Shown here one piece after another: positions 25,657-33,686 of a DNA stretch of 64,000 nucleotides. Below the pieces are notes generated by a model, which was not told where the DNA came from, ran no database searches, and was given only the letters and a program-made list of their open reading frames with translations. The stretch's first letter is position 1; the number at the start of each line of letters is the position of its first letter. The stretch is from JACVRW01 sp963827065. GTDB lineage: Bacteria > Actinomycetota > Thermoleophilia > Solirubrobacterales > Thermoleophilaceae. Location: NCBI GenBank assembly GCA_963827065.1, contig CAWGZM010000006.1, positions 248,001 to 312,000 on the forward strand. The letters run 5' to 3'. The position numbers were made by a program, and so were the translations under genes.

Positions 25657-27071
25657 GCGCCGCCCCCGGCGGGCGCGAGCCGCGCCCTGAGCGCCTCGCG
25701 AGCGACCTCGAGATCGTCGAACGGCTCCTTGCGGCCGTTCTCGAACTCCTGACCCTGCTCGTGCCCCTTGCCGGCGATGACGACGACGTCGCCCGGCTCG
25801 GCGCCGTCGATCGCGAGTGCGATCGCGCGGCGCCGGTCGACCTCGCGCTCGGCGTCCTCGCCTGCCCCCTCCATGATCTCGTCGATGATCGCGTCGGGCG
25901 GCTCGCTGCGCGGGTTGTCGGACGTTACGAGGACACGGTCCGCGAACCGGCGGGCGGCGTCGCCCATGAGCGGCCGCTTGCCACGGTCGCGGTCTCCGCC
26001 GGCCCCGAACACCGCGATCAGCCGGCCGCGCGTGACCTCGCGCGCCGCGCGCAGCACGTTTTCGAGCGAGTCGGGCGTGTGGGCGTAGTCCACGAGCACG
26101 CCGAAGTCCTGGCCCTCGTCCACCGGCTCGAAGCGCCCCGGCACGCGGCCGAAGCCCTCGAGCGAGATCCGCTCGATGCCCAGTGAGCGCACCGCCGCCA
26201 CCGCCCCGAGCACGTTCATCACGTTGAATACGCCCGGCAGCGGCGACTCGATCCGGATCTCCCCGTCCGGCGTGTCGCAGGTGAAGCGAGAGCCCATCAG
26301 GTCGAACTCGATGTCGCGCGCGCGGTAGTCGGCCTCGCGCTCGATCGCGAAGGTCACGCAGTCGACCTCGGCGGCGATCCGGCGGCCGTACTCGTCATCG
26401 ATGTTCACCACAGCCAAGCCACCCTCGTCGAACAGGCGCCGCTTGGCCTGGAAGTAGGCCTCCATCGTCTCGTGGAAGTCGAGGTGGTCCTGGGTCAGGT
26501 TCGTGAAGATGCGGCAGGCGAACTTGATGCCGGCCACGCGGCCGAGCTCGAGCGCGTGCGAGGACACCTCCATGGCGCACGCGACGTCGCCGCCCTCGAC
26601 CATGCGCCGGAAGGTGTGCTGCAGGTCAATCGCCTCCGGCGTAGTCCGCTCGACGTCCTCCTCCACCCCGCCGACCACGCGCTTGACCGTGCCGAGCAGC
26701 CCGCACTGGCGCCCCGCTGCCTCGAACAGGTGCCGGACGAGGAAGGCCGTTGTCGTCTTGCCGTTGGTGCCGGTCACGCCGACGAGCTGCAGCCGGGCGG
26801 TCGGGTCGCCCTCGAAGCGGGCCGCCGCGGGGCCCATCGCGGCGCGCACGTCGTCGACGATCAGCTCCGGCACCCCGAGCCCCAGCGGGCGCTCGCAGAC
26901 GAGCGCCGCGGCACCGCGCGCGACCGCGTCTGGAGCGAAGTCGTGGCCGTCCGCGCGGAACCCTGGCACGCAAAAAAAGAGCGCCCCCGGGGTGACGCTC
27001 TGGCTCGAGTAGGCGAGTCCCGAGATCTCGACCTCGGGCGACCCATTACCCATCAGATCCCGAAGGGTCAT
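25653..27071 (-). CDS. murE: UDP-N-acetylmuramoyl-L-alanyl-D-glutamate--2,6-diaminopimelate ligase
   Basis: 472-residue Mur ligase adding the third stem residue. The ATP loop is GVTGTNGKTTTAFL. TTPEAIDLQ and the carbamyl-Lys region FQAKRRLFDE are present. The specificity motif DNPR (TSDNPRSEPP) marks a meso-diaminopimelate ligase rather than a lysine ligase. The ATG at 27071 is preferred: homology starts there, and a TATCCT hexamer is 11 bases upstream. It opens the second dcw segment, separated from ftsI by a plus-strand insertion, so it needs its own promoter. Confidence 0.96.
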   Translation of the reverse strand: MTLRDLMGNGSPEVEISGLAYSSQSVTPGALFFCVPGFRADGHDFAPDAVARGAAALVCERPLGLGVPELIVDDVRAAMGPAAARFEGDPTARLQLVGVTGTNGKTTTAFLVRHLFEAAGRQCGLLGTVKRVVGGVEEDVERTTPEAIDLQHTFRRMVEGGDVACAMEVSSHALELGRVAGIKFACRIFTNLTQDHLDFHETMEAYFQAKRRLFDEGGLAVVNIDDEYGRRIAAEVDCVTFAIEREADYRARDIEFDLMGSRFTCDTPDGEIRIESPLPGVFNVMNVLGAVAAVRSLGIERISLEGFGRVPGRFEPVDEGQDFGVLVDYAHTPDSLENVLRAAREVTRGRLIAVFGAGGDRDRGKRPLMGDAARRFADRVLVTSDNPRSEPPDAIIDEIMEGAGEDAEREVDRRRAIALAIDGAEPGDVVVIAGKGHEQGQEFENGRKEPFDDLEVAREALRARLAPAGGGA

Positions 27072-27082
27072 GGTGCGGTCGC

Positions 27083-27088
27083 AGGATA
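27083..27088 (-). promoter_or_regulatory. Candidate -10 for the murE-ftsQ operon
   Basis: TATCCT on the minus strand, 11 bases before the murE ATG. It lies in the 66-base divergent gap to the GAF/GGDEF gene. Confidence 0.35.
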
Positions 27089-27137
27089 CCGAGGGGCCTG
27101 GACTCACTTTTTGGGAGCAACGGCCGATACAGACAGC

Positions 27138-28088
27138 GTGAGCGGCAACGTGCTCAGCGCGCTCGCACAGCTGGCAGAGCGCCGATTCCAAAGTTTCTCC
27201 GAGGCCGCCGACGGCGTGCTCGACCTGCTCGAGGGCGAGCTCCCGGCCGGCTCGGTGCTGCTCGGCCAGGTCGATTCCGAGGAGGGTGAGCTACGCCTGA
27301 TCGACGTGCGCGGCGAGGCGGCGAACGCGATTCAGGCCGGCTCGACGCTGCCGCTCGCCGCCCCCTCGAACGGCGGTGGGCTGCTCGACCCCGACACGCT
27401 CGCCGAGCTGTCGGTGCGCTCCTATCTCGCGATGCCGCTCCAGACCCACGGCGGCGGCGCGATCACGCTCTGCGCCCTCTCCTCCGGGACCGATCTATTC
27501 ACCCGCTCGCATCTGGACCTGCTGGCGGTCGCCGGGCGCCTCCTCGCCTACGAGTGGGAGAGCGTCAAGTGGCGCGCAGACGTGCGCCGGCTGAACGAGC
27601 GCCTGCGCGACCCCGAGCGCACCGACGCGCTCACCGGCCTCCTCAACCGGATCGCTTTCATGGAGGCGCTCGAGCACGAGTGGCGGCTCGCCGAGCGCGG
27701 TTCGACCGAGTCGTACCTGCTGGCCTGCAGGCTCACGAACCTGGCCGACGTGACGGAGCGTCACGGCGCCGGCCTCGGTGAGCTGCTCCTCCGCGACGCC
27801 GCCGAGGTCATGGAGGAGGCGATCCGCCGCACGGACCACGCCGGCCGGCTCGGCGAGGACGTGTACGGAGCGGTGCTCGTCGGCTGCAAGGGCCCGGCGG
27901 GGGCTGACGCGTTCTTCGAGCGCTTCCAGCACGCCCTCGGGCGTGTCACGAGCGAACGTCCGGCGACGCTCGAGGTCGCCTACGCGGTGCTCGCGCTCGG
28001 TAAGGCCGAGTCGCCCGAGGAGGCGCTACGGCAGATTGAGAAGGCGGCAAGGAAGGCGAAGGTCGTGGTGGCCGGAGGTACAGGATGA
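27138..28088 (+). CDS. GAF-like protein with degenerate GGDEF domain
   Basis: 316 residues, soluble. The N-terminal half (about 15-140) is GAF-like (FQSFSEAADGVLDLLEGELP...RSYLAMPLQTHGGGAITLCAL). A helix (DVRRLNERLRDPERTDALTGLLNR) leads into a GGDEF fold. The catalytic signature is replaced by LGEDVYG (238-244), and the metal-binding residues are not conserved, so it should not make c-di-GMP. It may bind nucleotide or act as a scaffold. Its stop overlaps the start of the next gene by ATGA, so the two are probably made together. The GTG start is tentative. It lies in the block that splits the dcw cluster. Confidence 0.75.
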   Translation: MSGNVLSALAQLAERRFQSFSEAADGVLDLLEGELPAGSVLLGQVDSEEGELRLIDVRGEAANAIQAGSTLPLAAPSNGGGLLDPDTLAELSVRSYLAMPLQTHGGGAITLCALSSGTDLFTRSHLDLLAVAGRLLAYEWESVKWRADVRRLNERLRDPERTDALTGLLNRIAFMEALEHEWRLAERGSTESYLLACRLTNLADVTERHGAGLGELLLRDAAEVMEEAIRRTDHAGRLGEDVYGAVLVGCKGPAGADAFFERFQHALGRVTSERPATLEVAYAVLALGKAESPEEALRQIEKAARKAKVVVAGGTG

Positions 28089-29638
28089 GCACGAAGGAAG
28101 CGAAGCCCGCCGCCCCGCCCGAGGGCGTGATCCCTCCCTCAGCGCCTGGCGGGCGTTCGGGGTTCCTCAGCGATGTGATCGTCGAGCTCGGCTTCGCCGA
28201 GCGCGAGGCGGTCGAGCAGGCGGTGCGCGCCGCGCGCAGCCCCGGCACCACGGTGGCGCGCGTGCTGGTCGAGTCCGGCGCGATCACCGAGGAGCAGCTC
28301 GCGCACGCGACGGCCGAGCGCTACGGGATCGCCTACATCGACCTGGGGAGCTTCGCCGTCGAGGCGAGTGCCGCAAACCTCATCAAGCCATCGGCCGCCA
28401 AGCGCTACCAGGCGGTGCCGGTCGGGTTCGTCGGCGGCGGCCTGCTGGTCGCGATGGCCGATCCGGCCGATGCCCTCGGCGTCAACGACATCGCGGTCAT
28501 GACGAAGATGGACGTGAAGCCCGCCGTTGCCTCGCGGCCGGCGCTGGACGCGCTGCTCGAGGCACTCCCGCTCACCGAGGACTTCGAGGACGGGGGCGCG
28601 GGCTCCGGTGACGAGGCGGAGGATCCCGCACGCGGCTACGCAGCAGCGGAAGAGCGGGCGGACTCTCCCTCGTCGGCGGTCTTCTGGCAGGCGGACGAGA
28701 GCGGCGCAGGCGGCGTTCAGGAGACGCTGCCGGAGGACGCCAAGCCCGAGGCTCCCGCCGAGTCCGGCGACGGCGAGGAGGCCGAGCGCCTGCGCGCCGA
28801 GCTCGAGGAGCTGCGCGAGCGGCTAACCGCCGCCGAGGCCGGGGTACCTGACGCCGACGCGTCGGGCGACGAGCTGCGCGACCTGCGCGAGCGCCTCAGC
28901 GCGAGCTCGGCCGAGCTCGACCAGGCGAAGGCCCGGGCCCGCGACGCCGAGCGCGCGGCCGAGGAGGCGAGCGCGCTTCAGGAGGAGCTCGCATCCGTCA
29001 AGAAGGAGCTCAAGCGGGCACGCGCCGACGTGGACGTGCGGACCGAGGAGATGGACTCGCTGCGCGAGCGGCTGACGAGCGCCGAGACGGAGCTCGTGCG
29101 AGCACGCGCGAGCGCCGAGGAGGCCGACGGGCTGCGCGAGCGGCTCGAGGCCGTCGAGGCGGAGCTGGGCGAAGCCCGTACGGCAGCCGAGCAGGCGGAG
29201 TCAGGCCACGCGGAGCTGCGTGCCACGGCCGAGGAGGCCGCAGCCGCCCGTGCCGAAGCGGAGCGGCGCATCGAAAAGCTCGAGGCCGCCCGCGAGGAGG
29301 CCGAGCGCCGTATCGAGGAGCTCGAGGACGCCGACCGCCGCGCCGAGCATGCGCGCCAGGCGCTCGCCGAGATGCGCGAAGAGACCGAGCGCCAGCGCGA
29401 GCAGCAGCTGATCGAGGAGCGCGAGCTGCGTGGCCAGCTCGAGGAGGCGGAGGCGCGCCGCGGCGAGCTGGAGGAACGGCTGGCCGAGGTCGAGAGCTCG
29501 GCGTTCGCGGGCGAGCGTGCCTTCGAGGAGCTGCGCGGGGCCCAGCAGCGAATGCGCGCGGCCCTCAGAGCCCTGGCGGGCCCGGATGCCGAGCCGGACT
29601 TGGACGCCGAGGGCGACTCCGGCGACGACGAGCGCTAG
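28085..29638 (+). CDS. T2SSE_N (MshEN-like) domain fused to a long coiled coil
   Basis: 517 residues. After a Pro-rich leader, residues about 25-161 match the N-terminal domain of type II secretion/type IV pilus ATPases: two helical repeats (FLSDVIVELGFAEREAVEQAV; TTVARVLVESGAITEEQLAHATAERYG), then the mixed alpha/beta part (AVPVGFVGGGLLVAMADPADALGVNDI). No ATPase domain follows: there is no Walker A or B motif. Residues 165-230 are acidic and disordered. Residues about 233-500 form a highly charged Glu/Arg/Ala/Leu coiled coil. In MshE-type proteins this N-terminal domain binds c-di-GMP, but the conserved RLG/Q residues are poorly kept here, so ligand binding is doubtful. Coupled to the degenerate GGDEF gene. 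Confidence 0.78.
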   Translation: MSTKEAKPAAPPEGVIPPSAPGGRSGFLSDVIVELGFAEREAVEQAVRAARSPGTTVARVLVESGAITEEQLAHATAERYGIAYIDLGSFAVEASAANLIKPSAAKRYQAVPVGFVGGGLLVAMADPADALGVNDIAVMTKMDVKPAVASRPALDALLEALPLTEDFEDGGAGSGDEAEDPARGYAAAEERADSPSSAVFWQADESGAGGVQETLPEDAKPEAPAESGDGEEAERLRAELEELRERLTAAEAGVPDADASGDELRDLRERLSASSAELDQAKARARDAERAAEEASALQEELASVKKELKRARADVDVRTEEMDSLRERLTSAETELVRARASAEEADGLRERLEAVEAELGEARTAAEQAESGHAELRATAEEAAAARAEAERRIEKLEAAREEAERRIEELEDADRRAEHARQALAEMREETERQREQQLIEERELRGQLEEAEARRGELEERLAEVESSAFAGERAFEELRGAQQRMRAALRALAGPDAEPDLDAEGDSGDDER

Positions 29639-29686
29639 TCCGCACCGGCTCCACCTGGGGCCGATGAGATAATCGGCGCCCGCGAG

Positions 29687-31351
29687 GTGTGCCCGAGCGC
29701 TTCAGATTCGCTGGCCCTGGGCTGGGAAGCCCTGCGCGCACTGCGCTGGGCCGACGCCCGCAGCTCCTTCGAGGGCGCGCTCGCTGCGCAGGAGAGCGCC
29801 GACGCCCTCGAGGGCCTCAGCTGGGCAGCGTGGTGGCTCGACGACGGGCCAACCGTCTTCGACTCCCGCGAGCGGGCCTATCGCCTCTACCGGGAGGACG
29901 GCGATCCCGCGAGCGCCGCCCGCATGGCCACCTGGCTCGCATGCGACGAGCTCGACTTCAACGGCGCGATCAGCGTGGCGAGCGGCTGGATCAGACGGGC
30001 CCATCGCCTGCTCGACCCGCTCGAGCCGGGCCCTGAGCACGGCTGGCTCCACTTCCACGAGGGCTACCTCGCGCGGCACCGGGCCGATGCCGCGCTGGCC
30101 GCCGAGCTCGGCGCGCGCGCGGCCGCCGTCGGGGGCACGTTCGGGGTGCCCGACCTCGAGATGCTCGGGCTCGCCCTGCAGGGCGCCACGCTCGTCTTCG
30201 GAGCCGAGGTCGAGGCGGGGATGCGCTGCCTCGACGAGGCCGCGCTGCTCGCGCTGCAGGGCGAGGCGACGATCGCGGCGTCGAGCGCGTGGGCACTCTG
30301 CTTCACGGTCGTCTCGTGCGCCGCCGCGCGCGACTACGAGCGCGCCTTCGAATGGTGCGACCGCGCCACCCAGATCGCCGAGCGTGGCGGCAGCCGCTAC
30401 CTGGTGGGCCTTTGCCGCGCCGACTACGGCGACGTCCAGGTCTGGCGCGGCAGCTGGACCGAGGCCGAGGCGATCCTCGCGGCGGCGATCGACGATCTGT
30501 CCCGCTCCCGGCCGGCCTACGCCGGCGCCCCGACCGCCGCCCTCGCCGAGCTGAAGCGCCGCCAGGGCCTCGAGGCGGAGGCCGAGGCGCTCCTCGAGCG
30601 CGCGGGCTCGTCGCGGCGCGAGCAGCTCTGTCGCGCGCGCATCGCGCTGGCGCGGGGCGAGAGCGAGCACGGCGCCGAGCTGTGCATCCGGGTACTCCGA
30701 CAGATACCCGAGCGGCCGGCTCTGGCGCGCGTCCCCGCGCTCGAGCTGCTGGTCCACGCTTGCATCGCGTGCGGCCGGCTCGACGAGGCGCAGGAGGCGC
30801 TCGCCGAGCTGCGCGAGCTCGAAAAGCTCGTGGGCACCGCACCGCTGCGCGCCGGCACCGACGTGGCCGAGGGGGCACTCGCCGTCGCGGCCGGCGAGCC
30901 GGAGCGTGCCCGCTCCCTGCTCGAGGACGCGGTCGACCGCTTCTGCGAGTGCGGCGCGCCGTACGAGACTGCTCTGGCGCGCATCGAGCTCGCCAAGGCG
31001 CTCGCGGCCCTCGAGCGGCCCGATGACGCCGCCCGCGAGGCGAGCGCGGCCCGCGACGCCCTGCTGGAGCTCGGCGCGCGGGTCGACGCCGACGCTGCGA
31101 TCGCCCTGCTCGACGTCGGGTCGGACTCCGGGAACGGTGCTCTGCCAGGCGTGACGCCGCGAGAGCGCGAGGTGCTCACCCTGCTCGCCGAGGGCCTCAC
31201 CAACCGGCAGATCGCCGAGCGGCTCGTGGTCAGCGAGCACACGGTACACCGGCACGTGACCAACACGCTGCGCAAGCTCGACCTGCCGTCGCGCGCCGCC
31301 GCGGCGGCACACGCGGTGCGCGCGGGCCTGGTCGACGAGCCGCCCGCATAG
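29687..31351 (+). CDS. LuxR-family regulator with TPR-like repeats
   Basis: 554 residues. The first ~470 are all-alpha, Ala/Glu/Leu-rich tandem repeats of TPR/MalT type (WEALRALRWADARSSFEGAL; YRLYREDGDPASAARMATW). They have no N-terminal ATPase domain. A LuxR-type helix-turn-helix closes the protein (about 488-545: VTPREREVLTLLAEGLTNRQIAERLVVSEHTVHRHV). It is probably a ligand- or partner-responsive transcription factor. The GTG at 29687 is taken; a GATAAT hexamer lies 13 bases upstream. An 18-base palindrome overlaps the stop codon. Neighbours suggest, but do not prove, a link to the MshEN/GGDEF pair. Confidence 0.85.
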   Translation: MCPSASDSLALGWEALRALRWADARSSFEGALAAQESADALEGLSWAAWWLDDGPTVFDSRERAYRLYREDGDPASAARMATWLACDELDFNGAISVASGWIRRAHRLLDPLEPGPEHGWLHFHEGYLARHRADAALAAELGARAAAVGGTFGVPDLEMLGLALQGATLVFGAEVEAGMRCLDEAALLALQGEATIAASSAWALCFTVVSCAAARDYERAFEWCDRATQIAERGGSRYLVGLCRADYGDVQVWRGSWTEAEAILAAAIDDLSRSRPAYAGAPTAALAELKRRQGLEAEAEALLERAGSSRREQLCRARIALARGESEHGAELCIRVLRQIPERPALARVPALELLVHACIACGRLDEAQEALAELRELEKLVGTAPLRAGTDVAEGALAVAAGEPERARSLLEDAVDRFCECGAPYETALARIELAKALAALERPDDAAREASAARDALLELGARVDADAAIALLDVGSDSGNGALPGVTPREREVLTLLAEGLTNRQIAERLVVSEHTVHRHVTNTLRKLDLPSRAAAAAHAVRAGLVDEPPA

Positions 31352-31365
31352 CCAGTTCTGGCTAT
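31348..31365. repeat. Palindrome over the LuxR-gene stop codon
   Basis: ATAGCCAG-TT-CTGGCTAT is a perfect 8-base inverted repeat that includes the TAG stop. With no T-run it could be a weak terminator or a binding site. Confidence 0.4.
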
Positions 31366-31523
31366 ACGCCTGCGGTGCTCGGCGGCACGGGCCGAGCGGG
31401 TGAGCTCGTCGGTGGGGGCCGGGTCCGGTTCCGCTTCGAGGACCGGACGCCACGCCTCCAAGGCCGGCTGACCCTGCGGCCCGGCCCGGTGCGCCCGCTG
31501 CCGCGGGCCTGTGCCGGTCTGCA

Positions 31524-31897
31524 ATGACCGAGCTCGCCCCGGCGTTCGGGATCGCCGCGGCGCTCGTGGGCATCGGCGACACCGTTCCCTACGTCCCGCG
31601 ACACCCTGCGCGGGAGCACGCGCCCGCACCGCGGCACCTGGCTCGTGTGGAGCGTCCTCGCCGTGCTCGTGTGCTTCTCCCAGGAGGCCGACGGCGCACG
31701 CTGGAGCCTCCTGATGGCGGGAACGCAGGCGCTGCTGATCACGCTGATCGTCCTGCTCGCGATCCGGCGCGGCGTGGCGGCGCGGGCGCGGGCGACCGGC
31801 TGACGGTCGCCATCGCCGCGGCGGGCGTGGCCGGCTGGGCCGTCGCCGACGAGCCGCTGATCGCCACCGCCTGCGTCGTGGTGGCGGACCTGTCGTG
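31524..31897 (+). pseudogene. Decayed small membrane protein
   Basis: The sequence starts MTELAPAFGIAAALVGIGDTVPYV. After an extra C near 31594-31597 it continues in the next frame as RDTLRGSTRPHRGTWLVWSVL, then a hydrophobic stretch to IRRGV. A second shift returns to the first frame for AIAAAGVAGWAVADEPLIATA, ending at TGA 31895-31897. Joined together it resembles a small multi-helix membrane protein I recall from actinobacterial genomes, here missing its C-terminus. At least two frameshifts within 375 bases argue for real decay. The flanking 31352-31523 and 31898-31943 hold nothing I can interpret. Confidence 0.6.
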
Positions 31898-31943
31898 AAC
31901 GCGGGGCTGGCGCTGCTCATCCATCAGCGCCGGCTGGCGCTGC

Positions 31944-33647
31944 CTAGCCCGGCGGGATCTTCAGGTACGGCAGCGCGAACTCCATGATCCGCTCGAACGC
32001 CGGCGCCGCGACGGTCCCGCCTGAGTGGTCGCCGAGCGGCGTGTCCACCATGACCGCCACGAGCAGGCGCGGGTCCTTAGCGGGCGCGAAGCCGATGAAC
32101 GAGGCGATGAAGTCGGTCTTCGAGTAGCCGCCCTTGATGGCCTTCTCGGCCGTGCCCGTCTTGCCGGCGAGCGTGTAGCCGTCGACCGAGGCCTCCTCGG
32201 CAGTCCCGCCGGCGGCGAGCACGCCCTCGAGCATCTTCGAGACCTCGGCGGCCGTGCGGCGTGAGAGGACGCGCTTCGGTGCCGGCTGGTTGCCCTTGAT
32301 GACGTACGGCGGCCGCAGGACGCCGTGGTTCGCGATCGCAGTGTAGGCGGAGGCCATCTGCATCGGCGTGACCGCGATCCCCTGCCCGATCGGCATGTTG
32401 CCCATCGACGAGCCCGAGTAGTTCTCCGGCCGCAGCACGATGCCGCCCTCCTCGCCGGGCAGGTCCACACCGGTCGGCTTCCCGAAGCCGAAGCGGCGGA
32501 CCCAGCGGTCGAAGCGCGTCGACCCAAGCTTCAGCCCGACCATCACCGAGCCGACGTTCGAGGAGCGCGCGAGGATGTCGGCCACGCTGAAGGTGCCCCC
32601 GCCGCCGTCGTGCGCCTCGCCGACGGTGCGATCGGCCACCTGGATGAGCGGCGGCACCGACATGGTGGTGTCCGGCGTGACGAGCCCGTCCTCGATCGCC
32701 CCGGCCACCGTGAACGCCTTGAAGGTCGAGCCCGGCTCGTAGGTCGCCTGGATGGCGCGGTTCCGGCGCGCGTACCCGGGCGCCCCGTCGGGATTGTTGC
32801 CGTCCACCCGCGGCCAGTTCGCGAGCGCCAGGATCGCGCCGCTGCGCGGGTCCATCACGACCGCCGTCGCGCCCTGCGGCAGGTAGGTCTGGCCGACCTC
32901 GGCCAGCACCGCCTCGACCCGCTCCTGGATGCGCGCGTCGAGCGTCAGCTGGAGGTTCTCGCCGGACTCCGAGCGCTCGACCTCGACCATGCTGATCGGC
33001 TCGCCGAGGGCGTCCTTCACCAGGCGGCGTTTGCCGTCCGTCCCGTGCAGCTGCTCGTCTCGCGAGTACTCGAGGCCGGCGAGCCCCGTGTTGTCCGTGC
33101 CGACCATGCCGAGCACCTGCGACGCGAGATGGCCCTGCGGGTAGGTGCGCTTCGGCTCGACAACCGTGCCGATGCCCTCGATGCCGAGCTCCTCGATCTG
33201 CTGGCCGAGCGTGGCATCCATCTTGCGGCGCAGGTACACGAAGGTCGAGTCCTTGTCCGAGAGCTTCTCCAGGAGCTCGCTCTCGGTGCGGCCGATCAGG
33301 GGCGCGATCCGGCTCGCGACCTTGGCGGGGTCGTCGATCATGATCGGGTGGGCGAAGACCGTGACCGAGTCCTCCGAGACGGCGAGCTCGATCCCGTTGC
33401 GGTCGGTGATCGTGCCGCGGCGGGCATTCACGGTGATGTCCTCGATCTGCTGCGAGACCGCCCGGTCAGCCAGGTCACCGGAGCCGATCGTGCCGAGCCA
33501 GGTTGCGCGCAGGGCGGCGAGGCCGAGCAGGACCAGGAACAGCGCGAACAGGAGGCCGACCCGGCGGTCGACGAGCCGGGCCGGGCTCGGGGTCCGGCCG
33601 CGTCCGGGCGGACGGCGGGTGGGCGGGCGAGTGCGTGTGGCGGGCAC
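31944..33647 (-). CDS. ftsI: Septal peptidoglycan transpeptidase FtsI (class B PBP)
   Basis: 567 residues. A basic cytoplasmic head is followed by one membrane anchor (about 30-48), a PBP dimerisation/pedestal domain and the transpeptidase domain. Active-site motifs are Ser307-Thr-Phe-Lys (EPGSTFKAF), SSN at 362-364 and KTGT at 496-499. It cross-links septal peptidoglycan with FtsW. The start is GTG at 33647, 39 bases after ftsL. There is no PASTA domain, unlike some Gram-positive PBPs. It is the last gene before the insertion in the dcw cluster. Confidence 0.96.
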   Translation of the reverse strand: MPATRTRPPTRRPPGRGRTPSPARLVDRRVGLLFALFLVLLGLAALRATWLGTIGSGDLADRAVSQQIEDITVNARRGTITDRNGIELAVSEDSVTVFAHPIMIDDPAKVASRIAPLIGRTESELLEKLSDKDSTFVYLRRKMDATLGQQIEELGIEGIGTVVEPKRTYPQGHLASQVLGMVGTDNTGLAGLEYSRDEQLHGTDGKRRLVKDALGEPISMVEVERSESGENLQLTLDARIQERVEAVLAEVGQTYLPQGATAVVMDPRSGAILALANWPRVDGNNPDGAPGYARRNRAIQATYEPGSTFKAFTVAGAIEDGLVTPDTTMSVPPLIQVADRTVGEAHDGGGGTFSVADILARSSNVGSVMVGLKLGSTRFDRWVRRFGFGKPTGVDLPGEEGGIVLRPENYSGSSMGNMPIGQGIAVTPMQMASAYTAIANHGVLRPPYVIKGNQPAPKRVLSRRTAAEVSKMLEGVLAAGGTAEEASVDGYTLAGKTGTAEKAIKGGYSKTDFIASFIGFAPAKDPRLLVAVMVDTPLGDHSGGTVAAPAFERIMEFALPYLKIPPG

Positions 33648-33686
33648 CGCTCAGCGGCCCCCGCCTGCGGTCGCGCGGCCCGCCAC

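Noticed and set aside
22612..25752. 1046-codon open frame on the plus strand
   Set aside because: It is antisense to murD, mraY and murF. It reads as Arg/Glu/Asp/Ala/His-rich low-complexity protein typical of GC-rich shadow frames, and the minus-strand genes have clear motifs.
27138..28088. Active diguanylate cyclase
   Set aside because: The GGDEF signature is replaced by LGEDVYG and the metal/substrate residues are not conserved.
28085..29638. A type II secretion/pilus ATPase (GspE/PilB)
   Set aside because: No Walker A, Walker B, Asp or His box follows the N-terminal domain. The rest is coiled coil.
31352..31943. Insertion sequence at the dcw break
   Set aside because: No transposase, terminal inverted repeats or target duplication is visible. 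The region holds a decayed membrane-protein gene instead.
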